Assembly: GCA_023846275.1 (NCBI GenBank)
Contig: CM043877.1
Coordinates: 14,367,107-14,431,106, forward strand
Direction of reading: 5' to 3'
Origin: Vanilla planifolia
Lineage: Eukaryota; Streptophyta; Magnoliopsida; Asparagales; Orchidaceae
DNA length: 64,000 bases
Shown here in pieces: positions 25,893 through 38,376 of the stretch; position 1 is the first letter of the stretch; each line of letters starts with the position of its first letter. The notes beneath the pieces are model-generated. The model was not told the origin of the DNA. It did no database searches and was given only the letters and a program-made list of their open reading frames with translations. The translations under genes were made by a program, and so were the position numbers.

Positions 25893-28800
25893 AGGTAAAC
25901 ATTGATATTAGGAAAAATAGAGAAATAAAGATATTATGTATTCTAGAAGAGTCTAAAGAACTTAACAAGAAATGTGATTGCTTATATGAAATTTATTTTT
26001 TATAAAAGTCTAATTGAAGTAGCATTAAAAATGTAAAAATGACAAATGATTACAAACGTAAGAAAAGTTGTCAATAAAAGGAAAGTAGTATTTTGTTCAT
26101 AATGAGGATAGAAACTTGAGACTTTAACTTCTTGAGTAGAATCTTAAAATACATGGACTAGAACTAGGATTTTTTAATGCTAGATATGTAGTTATTATCA
26201 TAAAGAAGAACGTAAGAAGAAAGTTGTCGAGTGTTTTTCTCATGAAGGATTTGGACAATGTGAATCCCCCAAGTAGCAACAAATTGAGCAAAAGCATTAT
26301 GAGCAGTCACTGCCACACCGAATGACCCTCACTAGAAACCAACCTTTCAAAATAAAACTTCATCCAACCTGAGGGTCGAGGACATGATTGCGAGAGGGAA
26401 GGGAGAATGGTGCATAGAGGGTGAGAGAGGTCCTAGTTTTCCAAGCTAGTGGTTATAAAAGAGATAGTTAAGTAGACTTCATATTAATAAAAGGAAAGTA
26501 ATATTTTCTTCATAATGTGGACAAAAACTTAAGACTTTAACCTCTTGAGTAAGATCTTACATAACAAGGACTAAAACTATGACATTTTTAATATTAGATA
26601 TGTAGTTATTATCATCAAGGAGAATGTAGGAAGAAATTTGTAAAGTGTTTTTCTCATGAATAATTTTGACATTATGCTAAAGAGCTTTTGTAAGTGTCAG
26701 AGAAATCAATTATTGGAAGCAAAACAAAGGACAAAGTATTTACACATGAAGGATTTACTAAAAATGGACCAAAGCTTAATGATACAATCAAAGGTAAGGG
26801 TCAGATTTTTACATATCAACTCCCATTTGACATCAAATATATGCTATTAATTAGAAGCAAGATCCATTATTTATGAATATTATCACTAATATTTTAAAAG
26901 TTTTGAATTAACTTATGAAAGTTTCATTTATTATGAAAAATCATATTCACCTGTCTCAATCATAATAGTTATGAACATAATAATTCAATAGTATAATTTA
27001 GAATAATTTTTGTTGAATTGCTCATAAGAAAAGAAATAACAATAAAATATCACATCAAGAAAAAAAAAGTAGAGAAAAACATGCAGCTCAAAATTTATTA
27101 TAATTGATATAAATGAATTGGATATTATTATAAGGATTAATAGTTTTTCATTATCTTTACTTTGAGACAAATTGTTGTAATAAGTTTGAGTATATAATAT
27201 ATATTAGAAGCAATTACAATAGTTGCTTTTGATAGTTTAACATTTGACAAACATTATATCTTTATTTTTTTTCTTTGAGACTTTAATGTATAAATTCCTT
27301 TTATTTTAAAAAGGAATTTAAAGTTTCTAGTTATGTGATTATTCATTTGGTCTTAAGAAATAATTAGAGTGTTTAAAAGAAAACTTTTATAAAATAAAGG
27401 TTTTTTTAATGCTCAAAAGAAAGTTTTAGATTTGAAGAAAAATTGTTTTGAAATAAGTAGCTCCAAAAAGACAATAGCCACATAATCCCTTCTATTCCTC
27501 AAGCCTTATCAAGTGAGATGAATAAAGAGACAACATGAATTATTAATAATCATAATACGATAACCCAAAACTAGATGTACTAAAGGAACTAGCACAATGG
27601 AGAGATAAGCTTGACACTAAAGGTCTGTGGATCACGATACAGGAATTTTAACGTATTGATTCAGATCTCTTGGATTAATACCATAACCATGATCTATTCT
27701 CTTAGATGAAGAGTTACACCCAATTAAGAGAATGAGTATAGTAAAACTTAGAGATGCCAAAGGTCATTATGCTAGACATATCCAAATTTAAGTTTAAAGT
27801 TGGTCACAAAAATAATTAAGAGATATAATGTAAATCTATTTGATTAGTCAATAATTCATTTTTATAAGGATTCAAGAAAGGCTATTTTGACTAGTGCAAG
27901 AGGTGAGTAATTTACATGTAATCCAACAGTGTCCAACACACCAGTTCTTAGCTTTTCTCATGAAAAAGTGTTTAAGATAGCATGGTGCAAGCATTACAAT
28001 CGCATGACAAACCATAATGTAAGATGTATAACAACACGCTAGGATTCTTAGCATGTGCGACAAATAGAACGATTGGTGAAAAGCAATGTGTAGGAAGGAC
28101 GAAATGAGTAGAGTGTGCGAGATAGTGCTAGGTGGGAGAGCCACTAACTCATGTGCATTATGCATGCCTATTGGGTAATCCTACTATGGAACCTGGATTA
28201 GCGATAAGCACATAGTTCACTCATTTATAATGCAAGTAATGCACATAGATGTGCACCCTTGCACGACCACAAACTCTGCAATGTCCATGTTGAAGTCCTA
28301 GTACACTCTGCACATAGGGAATAAAGAAATGAATTTTGTCATTATAAAAAAATATTAATAATGTATTATAACAAAGCCTCTATAAAAGCAGAGAATATGA
28401 GGTAAAGTAAGAAATTTTCAACTTTTGGTAAAAAAAAATAGTCTTTATTCTTTTAGTTTTATTTATCACTATCAACTTAATATAACAAAGTATTAAAATA
28501 GCCAAGGTTGAATAAATTATTGTCTGGACACTATCATAAGGTCCCTTTAGTTGTGATCACCAATTTATGGGCCAACATTTCCTTAAGTCTAACACTCAAT
28601 AAATGAAAGATTTGGACTACAACATATAAGTGGGTTGACTATTTGGATTGGGTTTTCACATTAACTATTTTTTTCACAAATTTTTCTAAAATTCTCTTTA
28701 TGTTAGATGTACTAGCTATTTTTATATTTTGATATTTTAATCTTATCTCATATAGAGTTTTTCACTTATGAGAAACAACTCTATATATTAGGACTAAAAA

Positions 28801-31800
28801 TATCATTATAGTTATGTTATATTCAATATTTTACCCTTCAAGTTTCTCCATATTGTATTGAGTTTTTTACACATGCTACTGCAATGCATTTAATAAAATT
28901 TTGAAACTTATTCTCTTTTCATTCTATTTTTTCTCTTTTTTTCTATTAAATTCTATCCTTCAGTAGCTTAAGTTTTTACAAATTTCTTTTTTTATTTTAT
29001 TTTATTTTCTTTTTTATTTGTCTTAATTTTAAGTTTCACTACCTTATAACAATTTTCCATTATTACAAATACTCTCACATCACTACAAAAAATTCCAATT
29101 AATTCTCGTCTCCTTTTTGTGTTTCTCTTATGTGAAAAAGTATTTTTCTCTTTTACTTGCTAGCTTAAGGTTATTAATTTTCTCATAAAAGGATTATGGA
29201 TTTCATATTCACTCAATTCTATATTTGTAGACCTCAGATCTAAGGATTCATTTTATGTGTACAACATTTTTGTGAATGGGTTGAGTTACTATTCGTGTTG
29301 GATATGATCCATTCATTAAGTATGTGTGATTCCTAATTCTGATATGTTTCTTGACTAGGTAACTATTTGACTCTTTTGTATTTTAAACAATTTAGTTTTC
29401 TTTATGCTTTTACATGTTTGATTTTTAAACTTGATGTAAATGAATATCATTTTTTTTTTAGTTTGACTCATTTAATTAACTTACATGACATATTATCTGA
29501 AACCAATAGTCCTAAATAAAAAAATAAAAAGATGTATTTAGCTTATATATTTATGATCATAAAGGTAGCATTTTAAGTTATAGTTATGATAAATTTATGT
29601 AGTTGATTTAGGAGTGCCAAGGCCAAATCTCATGATCTTCACATCAATGATCTCATTTTAAAAAATGTAACAAAAAAGATGGATTAAAGAGATTATGAAA
29701 AAGATTAGATAACATTTTTCTAAACCCATAATACATAATTCTCTTTCTTTGTTCAAAAATTCATGATTTATCTAATGTTGCTTTACCCATTACTAATTAA
29801 TTGTTCTTATAAATCAAAATATAAGTTCTATATAATTGGCTTAAAGTTTAAGAAGGTTTAATTGATATTTATAACCTTTATAATATACTAGAGAATGTAA
29901 GTTAGCTAATGCATTCCCTTTTTGTACAATTGAACTTCAAAAATTCTTATTTCATGTACAATATTTTAACTTTAGTGGAGAAGCAAAATTGATTATTAAA
30001 ATCATGAGAATATTTATGTATTAAAATTTGAGATAGTTAAGCTTTCTCATATACACATATCAACATAAGTTGGTTAATATCAACTCATTATCTCTCCTAT
30101 GAGGAACAAAATTCCATCCTTGGATAGTCATTTTATTTCAATTGTCAAAATGACACCTTAAAAATGCATTGATTTTTATGCCTATTTATGAAATTTTTCT
30201 CACATGTACACTTCTCAATTTGGTGGAGGCCATTAGCATGATGAGATTATTCATATGGAGTGATCTTTTGAGGCAATGAGTCATGCACTATGTTTTCTTA
30301 GGCGTAGGTATGTAAGCATAAACACCAAGGGACAATGATCATCAAATATTACAAAACTACTTAGCTACCATTTTGGCAACCAAGTTTTTAAATAACCATG
30401 ATAGTCTTTGCGATGAAGTTTTGAGAACCTACATGATGTATAAGAGGATATCTTTAAGGTGAAGACTTATGGGAAGTTGATTTATGAAAGGAAATGTGAT
30501 TAAGTAACATATGTACTAACGAGTAAGAAATGACAACAAACTTTCACTCTTAATGACCATTATATATCTTTCATTCCTTTGGACAAGTGCTCGAAATTCT
30601 TCTATACTAGCACCATGATGCAAATGATTAAGACTAAATAATTATTAGCTTAGAAGCAATGGAGTAGTTAAATCATGAAGTGGTTGTTTGGTTGAGAAAT
30701 TTCTTTGTATTTTTTGTTGATATATCCACTTCAAATTTAAGAATTATTTAACTTTGGATCCATTAATTATCTTCATGACAATAATTTAATTCTAATAAAT
30801 AAGAGTATGAAAGGTGGTTTTATAACATCAAAAGCTAGTCTCAAATGATCTTTTTTCTTTTGGTGTAAATGAAACCACACATACATGCATATTTGACATA
30901 TCATGACTTAATATATGACTCATTATATCTTTTGGATAGTGGATATAATAAGAAATAAAAAATTTATACGACATAAATATTAATTTATTTTGGATTGATA
31001 ATCATTACCTAAAAACAACTAATTTGATCATGATCAATAAAAAATCACTTATATTGATACAAAGACAAGTTATGACATATTCTTAAGATGTTACTCTTTT
31101 GTGTTACATAACATTTTTTTTCATTATTTGTAATTTGACAATAATAACAATATCCAAATCTCATAAGTGTAAATTATTTTAAAAAAAATCATCATGATGT
31201 CAAATGATATCCCTTATATCTACATAATTTCATAAATGCAGAGTTTGTATAACATGTATAAAAGAGTAAATCACATTTTTTTAAAAAAACTACAAAATCA
31301 AATATATAATAAATAAGAACTAAAATACAACCACAAAAATAAATACAAAAAAAATAAAGGCATACATAAGATTTTTTAATAACTCTACTTTATTTTGTTG
31401 TTCACAAAAGTAAAGGAATAAAATTTTTACACAATCAGCTCATAAGAGATCTACCCATCAACTTAAAAAAAATTACATACTTCAATCCAAAGAAATATTA
31501 GAATAAAAAAAATACACAAAATAATAACAATCTCTTAAGACTTATCTAAAAGAAATTGCTTAAAATAAGATAAAGTACTGGAACACACCACTTGAAGAGA
31601 TTTTTAACTAAGTTCATAAATCTAATTGAGGGTGTCATAATAATAATCAATGAACAAAAGTATAAAATAAAATTATAAATCAAACCCACTAATTAAAATA
31701 TTCAAAACAAGATATAAGAAGCATCTAAATTATATTATTATCTATGATTTCACCTATATAACGCTCCAATCAAGCACTACCTAAAAACAATCACAACAAA

Positions 31801-32155
31801 TGCTTTTTGCTACAAAATTCTTTAAATCTTTTGTTCATATAAATGCCTCAGTACTTTGCAAAAGCGTTGAAAATAGTCAAAAAGTGACAAGATATAAGAA
31901 GCACCCTTGCCAGTACAAAACGCAGCTAAACAATGAAGCTTTCATATGCATTAGTTGTTAATTACATGAAACAAGTAGATCTCAATCATTTGATTCAAAT
32001 TCTCACAAACCCACTTAACGATTATAATGAGTTAAGAATTTCATCGAACTCCTTCAGGTGTATAATTTCACAATATAAGAAGCAATCCATAAATCACCAC
32101 AAACAGAACAAACTCCTGACTTATATAAAAATTAACGCGATAGAAAGACTATTCT
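25893..32155 (-). repeat. Palindrome P2, right arm (RNR2 3' flank, inverted)
   Basis: The inverse counterpart of the left arm, enlarged to 6.3 kb by insertions and by a local duplication (26078-26265 against 26492-26665, separated by a GC-richer insert of about 225 bp). The outer part leads into RNR2 copy 3. A transcript crossing the 51-bp axis could fold back on itself over kilobases, though with many mismatches. Confidence 0.78.
27250..28960. other. Insert in P2 right arm, nothing recognised
   Basis: This part of the right arm has no counterpart in the left arm or in the flank of copy 1. It holds a 97-codon minus-strand ORF (27872-28165) with no recognisable family. GC is slightly raised at 27890-28320. 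It may be an old insertion, but no ends or target duplication could be defined. Confidence 0.4.
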
Positions 32156-32664
32156 TCAGAAATCATTGTTCATGCAGAGCTCATGGATGGTGCCAATTTC
32201 GTTCACGCTTGACATAATTGACGCGTTCAGCGGCAATCTCCAAAACTCTTTCCTAAGAGAGCTTGGTGTTATGAAGGCCGTACAGGAGGAAGGCGAAATC
32301 AAAGTGAACCATCTCGAGAGATCAGCTGGTTGCAAAATGTGATTCGAGGAATAAGCCAACGCTTCTTAAGCCAGAATATCGCACAGAAGCTACCGGAGAA
32401 GAAGATTCCATCGACACAGGCAAAGCAAAAAAGGCACCCTGCAAACGTTTCAAATGTGTCGATCCATCGAAACGCCCACTCGACGCTACTCGCGACGTAG
32501 GGAGTCTCCTCCACTGTCCAGAAGGAGGCCTCAGCTTTCTTGTACATCTCCCAAATCTGTGGGAAACGAATCGGGAACATGCAGAAGCTTTCAGAATTGA
32601 GAGCAAGGAGTATCTCGTCATACTCCTCGTGATCGCCAGCTGAAGAGGGTAGAATTTCCGACAT
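32156..32664 (-). pseudogene. RNR2: RNR2 pseudogene copy 3, chimeric and internally deleted
   Basis: ATG at 32664 (MSEILPSSAGDHEEYDE), then SFCMFPIRFPQIWEMYKKAEASFWTVEE. It jumps directly to TPYVASSVEWAFRWID, skipping about 95 residues that hold the first iron ligands and the radical Tyr. It continues through ACVDGIFFSGSF (a usual metal-binding Glu is Asp here) and FWLKKRWLIPRITFCNQLISRD. A frameshift and a second deletion then join it to a C-terminal tail ending MNNDF. At about 32230 the sequence switches lineage: everything to the right is nearly identical to 44414 onward, while the tail and flank belong to the P2 type. It cannot make active R2. Confidence 0.92.
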
Positions 32665-32762
32665 GATGAGGTCAAAGTATGTCAGATTCGATCTACGAGC
32701 GAGAGAGGAATGAATTCGTTGGCGCAGAGAGACAAAGAGTAACTCTATAGTAATTTCTCAAG

Positions 32763-32768
32763 TTTATA
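32763..32768 (-). promoter_or_regulatory. TATA box of RNR2 copy 3
   Basis: TATAAA on the minus strand, about 99 bp upstream of the ATG at 32664, in the context shared by all RNR2 copies. The duplicate is at 44951-44956 for copy 5. Confidence 0.5.
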
Positions 32769-34282
32769 AAGAAAGAATTAGAGGGAGATTGAGCGTAAGA
32801 AGATATCAAATTTTTAAGTTTGTTATAAACATTTGGGAAGTCTTGGATTGGAAGCCGCCTACTTCCACTAGCCATAGTAAGTCTTACTGTCTCTTTTTTT
32901 CGGTGCAGCCTATGCTTAGAGAATCTGTGATTAAGAGGTACTTAAGATGCCTCGTTCTCTTTAAGATCAAATGAAAGTCGAGATCTGACCATTGAAGTAT
33001 AGCTAAAAAAAGGTTATATGGATTTTGAGTGACAATCACTATTTGAAAATCTAATTAAAATACAAATCATATTTTGGCAAGTAAATTTAGCATGTAAAAG
33101 AGTGGAAATGAAAATTATTCGACCCAAGACAAAAAAGAATATTGGCTGAGAATAAGAATATAATAAAGATCATTCATGAATAAATGTTTAAAAAAATTTA
33201 TTTGATTTTTTTCAAATTAAGAAAAAAGATATATTTTTTCAAATGTTCAATTAATGTGATTAAAATATATTAAATTATGTTTGAACTTAATTATATTGAG
33301 AGAATATTATTCTAATTATTAAAAATAAATATAATAAAAATTATGTCATAAAACTATTAAAATATAATTAGAAATTCAAACTGCATTTCAAAAAAAAAAT
33401 GAAATTATTTAACCACAAAATCATTATATCAAATAAATTCTTAATTTAAAATATTTTCTAATCTTTTAAGAAATAACCCTTTGATATTAAGAATTTTTTT
33501 GATAACATAAGATGTTAAAATAGAGTTAGTTTAACATAATAATCCTAATATTAATAGGGTTAGAAATGAAATTCTATTTGGGTAATATCTTAGGTTGTAT
33601 ATAGTTAAAATGATTTTACAGTGAAATAAATAACGCTTTTTTGAAAAACAATTTGAACTTCTGATTATATTTTAATAGCTTTATTACATATTTTTTATTT
33701 GCTTTATTTTTAATAATTAGAACAATATTCTTTAAATATAACGAAATCTAATTATAATTTAATATATTCCAATCACATTAGTTAAACATTAAAAACAAAT
33801 ATATCTTTTTATGTTACTTTGAAAATAACCAAATAAAAACTTTTTTAAACATCTATTCAATAATGATCTTTATATTATTACCAAATATTCTTATTCTCAA
33901 CAAAAATTATTGACTGTCATGGGCTGAAAAAATTTTAAAATCCCCTCTTCCCCGTTATATTTATCTGTCAAAATATAATTTGTATTTTAATTCGATTTTC
34001 AAATAATTATTGTCACTCAAAATTCATCTAACATTTTTTATAGCCAAACTATAATGGTCAGATCTCAACTATCGTTTCATCTAAAGAGAAAATGATATCT
34101 TAAATACCTCCCAATAAAACTACACAGATTCTTTAAGCATAAGCTACACCAAAACGAAGAGACAGTAAGACTTATTACGATGAGCGGAAGTACGCGACTT
34201 CCACTCCAAGACTCCCCAAATGTTCATAAAAACTTTAAATTTTGAAATTTTTTTATGCTCTATCTCCCCCTAATTCTTTCTT

Positions 34283-34288
34283 TATAAA
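34283..34288 (+). promoter_or_regulatory. TATA box of RNR2 copy 4
   Basis: TATAAA about 98 bp before the ATG at 34386, same context as the others. The duplicate is at 46471-46476. Confidence 0.5.
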
Positions 34289-34385
34289 CTTAAAAAACTA
34301 CCCTAGAGTTATCATTTGTCTCTTCGTGCCAACGAACTCGTTCCTCCCGCTCCCAGATAAAATTCGACCTACTTTGTCCTCAGTC

Positions 34386-34490
34386 ATGCCGATGATTCCA
34401 CCCTCTTCAACAGGCCGCCACGATGAGTATCACGAGCCACTTCTTTCTCCCAATACCGACCGCTTCTGCATGTTCCCCATTCGTTTCCCA
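34386..34490 (+). pseudogene. RNR2: RNR2 fragment copy 4 (first ~35 codons)
   Basis: ATG at 34386 (MPMIPPSSTGRHDEYHEPLL) through NTDRFCMFPIRFP, the usual N-terminus of RNR2. It stops abruptly where R2 begins at about 34491; the normal continuation QIWEMYKKAE is absent. The reading frame to that point is clean, so truncation rather than mutation killed it. Confidence 0.9.
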
Positions 34491-37399
34491 CATAATTAGA
34501 AGAGTTTAAGGACGAATTTAACCAAATTTTTTATATTGTTAACCCAAGTCATATAGGCTCATCTAACTGAGCAAATTCATCTGTCTACTGCCACTGAGAG
34601 TTATTTGAATGGACCTAGAAGGCATGGAGGTAAGCACATTTAATTAATTGTAGACATAACCAATAAAGTAAAAAACCAACGATTTAAAAAGTTAAATACT
34701 AACAATTTAGAGATTGATTAATGAAGACATGAAACAATAATTTGCTATGAAATTTCACATGAGTGCCGAATAAGGTTAGTCAAGATGAAGTTAGCAAGTA
34801 AGACTTGAGTATTCTAGCTAAGAAAAGTGCATCATAAGGTGAGATTAAGACTTTAGTTTGTGACTTCCCAAGATGAGATTACCACTATTTTGAAAGTCTA
34901 ATACATTCCTATCTATCTTATGGATTGAATGTTAGATGAGTTAACCACATTAAATTAAGAGTTAAAGTCTTTCTTTGAATACACAGGTAAGTTCTTGACA
35001 TACTATTTTATTATGAGGTTTATGAAGAGCATATCACTTTATCTAAGTTTCAAAAAGGTTTAAACTAAAGATTTATAAGATAATATATAGGTATACATAC
35101 ATTGATCAAAATGAAAATTTTACTATAACTGAAAATATTATCACTCATTTGAAATCAATGCCTTATATAGAGCGAGTAAAACAAGTGGCAAGTAAGTAAA
35201 AAACCAATAATAGGCATGAGAAATGACTACAGAAATTATAAGATTTTTTATCACAATTTAGATGTTCGATTAATAGCCAGTTAATACACATTTACCAAGA
35301 ATATCTTATGAAAAATAGAAATTAAAAGAAACACATCATGAGGATAATTTTGAGTTTAAGGCTATATTAAAAAATGAAGACGCTAATCAATTTCTCAAGA
35401 GAATGAACATAATGATTATAAGGATGCTCCTAATATGCTCGTTATGAGGTGTATCTTGATCATACCCCAACCTACGGAGAATTGCGGTAATACCAACGTT
35501 TTCACTCATCTTATAAGTTGGTCGTAGATGGAGATAACAACATTAATATAATGTCTAAAACCATGTTTTCTAGAACGAACACGAAGCCTATATCATACTC
35601 GTAATCATATTAAGTAGTCTGAGTAGATGAAAAAAATCAATAAACCAAAGATGTCAAGTTCCATTCACCTTGGGTTCATACATAAAGAGTTTTGGTTGGT
35701 GCTCCATCAAGATGTTTGTCATATATTGTCAAGGTTTTTCTTAGTTGTATGACAAGGATGTTATCATAATAATGAAGCCAACACCTATATTATAACAAGG
35801 AACAGAAATATGGTGACCACAGCTTGTTAAACCTAAAAATAATTCTAGTATCACATCAACAAAATCCCATTTATTTGTAAAAAAAGAAAAAAAAAATTGT
35901 AATATCCTGGATTAGAAAGAATTTGAGAATAAAAGTTCGACAACACCATTTCTAAATTCTTGGGTATTGTTACAAGCCTCAAAGTGTTGAAGAATTAGGT
36001 TGTGTATCAGAGATTTAACAATTTGCTAGAAGAAGATAAGGACATACTTCTTAATGACTTTCGAACTCAACTACTACCTATCAAACTATTTAACAAACTA
36101 GACTTGCTTCATAGTTCATTATTATTGAGTTGAATAGATTTAAGAAAAAAAAAAAAGAATAAATTTTAGAATGAATCTTAAAGAAAACCCAAAATTTTAG
36201 AGGCAAATCCAAAATCATTGGGAAAATATTTTATTAGTGATAGATTACGACTGCGCTATTCCAACATTATTGGTGTATGTGAACGATGAAACTTAGAGAA
36301 AGCATAAAAATAATAAAATAATAAATAATTATAAAATATTATCCCCTTATTCTTAGATTGGATTATAGATTGAACATGAAGTGTGGAACTATAATATTCC
36401 ATAAGATTGATTTGTAGAGTAACTACTATTAAATTAGAATAAGAGAAGAGAACAAGTAGAAAATGACTTTAAATTCTAAGAAGAGAAACATGAGTTCTTA
36501 ATCATACCATTTGATATGCTAGTAGTGATTTTGTCAAGATGACTAATGCTTTTAGACCTTAATTGAAAGATCTGAAGCAAGAAACCCATCTCATCAAATT
36601 CTATGGTTTCCAAAGAATCAAAGTGCGCTAAGAAAAAAGCACCAAAATGGGCATTGAAATCATAGGCTTCAAAGAAGGCCAAAAGTCCTACATCCATAAC
36701 TCAAGGTGTAGCATTTGGGTGACAACTTTCCAAGATTTATCATGCCACACCACATATTGAACTTCTTTGTTGCATAAGTATCAAAAGATATTATCAAAGC
36801 CCAAATCCATGACTCTAAAGCTTGCCATAGGACCCAATGCCAATGAAGCGTGTTAACCATCCACAAAAAAGGAAACTACCACCCATACAAGCTTTCGACT
36901 AATTCATTTTAAAATTTAACAATATGCTCCACTCTTGCACTTGTCAGCACAAAATAGAGAAAAGGCTAATCAAATAATATTTCAATTGCATTGGTCTAAT
37001 CTCTAAAAAATAGCAGTTCATTAAGGCTTTCTTCTGAAAAAGAAGGAGACTTAAAAATTATTAACTTGTATGGATGAAACATTAAAAATAGAGAAAGCTT
37101 GTTCTTCAAGAAAGGGAATATGACAAAAGAATAATAACAAAATCTGAATAAATCATTGGAATTGCTACAAAAGTTCTGATGAATATTTTTACAATAGACT
37201 ACAGGAGAAAAGAAAGAAAAGCACCCATGAACAAGAGCCAGGAATCAAGCACTGCAAGTTTAGAAAAAGCTAGCACTCATAGAAACCCAAACCCAATAAA
37301 GTTAATACCCATATGAAAGACAACTAAGGGAGAAAAAGAGGAAAAGCTCACTTACATGAACAGCAAGTAGATTTTATTCCACAAAGAAGATAAACACAA
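34491..37399 (+). repeat. R2 repeat, copy in block 1
   Basis: Non-coding, unrecognised sequence beginning at the RNR2 break. The first ~2 kb match 12430-14455 (inverse), and the first ~450 bp also match 49588-50070 (inverse). Minus-strand ORFs at 36476-36697 and 36669-36866 overlap, show no family and are open only in the recent duplicate, so I do not call them genes. The origin is unknown; a 'TGTTAACCCAAG' segment at 34536 resembles an LTR-type start, but no partner end was found. Confidence 0.6.
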
Positions 37400-38044
37400 C
37401 GAAGGTAAAAGCAAGAAAATTTGTACCGAGGAGATTTTGACATACAGAGAAGTATTCAAAAACCCTTGTCGGAAGAGAACAAGCAAGCAACAAGAAAAGA
37501 AAGGCTAAAAGAAGAATGTGAAAGCACGACAAACTTAAAAAATGGCAAAATGTTTAGGCCCACCAAGGCAATGACACAGCTAGCGACAATAATTATATGA
37601 TAAGTCTGAGCACAATAATACCTGTCACTTTGTATACTTGTCACAAGTATTTCTCAGTCAAAACCATTCAAACGCTGTCTAATCTCACATGCTTAGCTCA
37701 TGAACTTACTACCAAAATACCCACCTTTCGTTTGGTTCATCCTCGAATCGTTTCATATCGATGATGGTGAAGAGATCTAACATGGTTGATAAAACTACTA
37801 GAGGTTCCAATTTCCAACAACATATAAAAGCATGACCTTAGTTAACATCTAGGGGATCTTCAGCGGGTGAAAGCAGGTTGTGATTCCTCCAATTTCCAAA
37901 AGACCCAACCAATGATGGTAATAGAAAACTTGAAATTGACAGTAAACTTGGTGGAAGGGCGAACATAAGGTTAGTTTCTAAGTAGTGACTAAAAAGAAAG
38001 GAACTAAACTGGTATTAAAATGAGAGGAACCCCTGTTTCATTAC
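37400..38044 (-). other. Intron-like flank of the SPL exon remnant
   Basis: Begins at the right edge of block 1 and runs to the splice donor of the SPL exon (GTAATG read on the minus strand at 38044-38039). The second SBP exon (expected FHxLxEFDxxKRSCRxRL) was not found here or in the adjacent block. The rest of the gene is lost or lies beyond the rearrangement. Confidence 0.5.
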
Positions 38045-38376
38045 CTGCTATATTGTTGGCAGAATCTCTGCTCCTGACCTCCAACCATCAATAAAGGAGT
38101 CTTGGAATGGAGTTCGCAGACTTTCTGCCTCCTGTGGTACACCCTACAGCCGCTGAGATCGGACTTGAAGTCGACACTCTGGTTGCTGCGGCTCGGCGCC
38201 CGGGTCCTCTTCGACGAGCTCACCGCCAAGGAAGCCCTCCTCTCCTCCTTCCATTTTTCCACCGCCTCGGAATCTCCCAAACCTCCAAGCTTGAGATCAA
38301 CGGAACATTCGCCGCTGCTCGAGCCAACCACCGAGAAAGACGAGGGATATTTTTTCCCGAGAGGACAGCTTAAGGA
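38045..38376 (-). pseudogene. SBP-box (SPL) transcription factor, decayed first exon
   Basis: Plant-specific SPL proteins bind GTAC-core DNA through a two-zinc SBP domain. The minus strand reads [19 protein letters not shown], then [22 protein letters not shown], then [20 protein letters not shown] and [13 protein letters not shown]. This is the layout of SPL13/SPL16-type first exons, ending at the family's conserved phase-2 splice donor AG|GTAATG (38045/38044). Three of the eight zinc ligands are changed: both Cys of the CxVxxC start are missing (with a codon lost) and FCQQC is FCQQY. No in-frame ATG exists between the upstream stop (38379-38377) and the domain; the usual MDW/MEW N-terminus is gone. 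No exon 2 was found. Most likely a pseudogene fragment truncated by the neighbouring rearrangement. Confidence 0.85.

Larger units (their letters stand above)
32665..34385. repeat. Palindrome P3: head-to-head RNR2 promoters
   Basis: The upstream regions of copy 3 (minus) and copy 4 (plus) pair as an inverted repeat: 32665-33394 with 33643-34385, around a loop of about 250 bp. The loop itself matches parts of P1 arms (15960-16090 and inverse 18740-18900), so P3 is a shortened relative of P1. AT-rich; no gene in the arms. Confidence 0.8.
32231..37399 (+). repeat. 5.17-kb near-identical direct repeat, block 1
   Basis: Matches 44414-49587 across its whole length with about ten substitutions and one 5-bp indel (near 32310) found by eye, i.e. 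about 0.2% divergence. It contains most of RNR2 copy 3, palindrome P3, RNR2 copy 4 and R2. The left edge lies inside RNR2. The right edge ends in 'aagaagataaacacaa' at 37399. The low divergence shows a very recent copying event, or an assembly artefact. Confidence 0.95.

Noticed and set aside
31933-32217. Plus-strand ORF 'MKLSYALVVNYMKQVDLNHL', recurring at 43891-44106 and (minus) 745-987
   Set aside because: It lies antisense to the conserved RNR2 3' flank in every copy; its recurrence follows from repeat copying and the ends and length vary.
32322-32675. Alternative-frame 117-codon ORF over RNR2 copy 3 (and 44510-44863)
   Set aside because: Shadow of the RNR2 frame.
36476-36866. Two overlapping minus-strand ORFs in R2, duplicated at 48664-49054
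   Set aside because: Identity between the copies only reflects the very recent block duplication; no domain was recognised and the more distant R2 copy at 12430-14455 does not support the frames.
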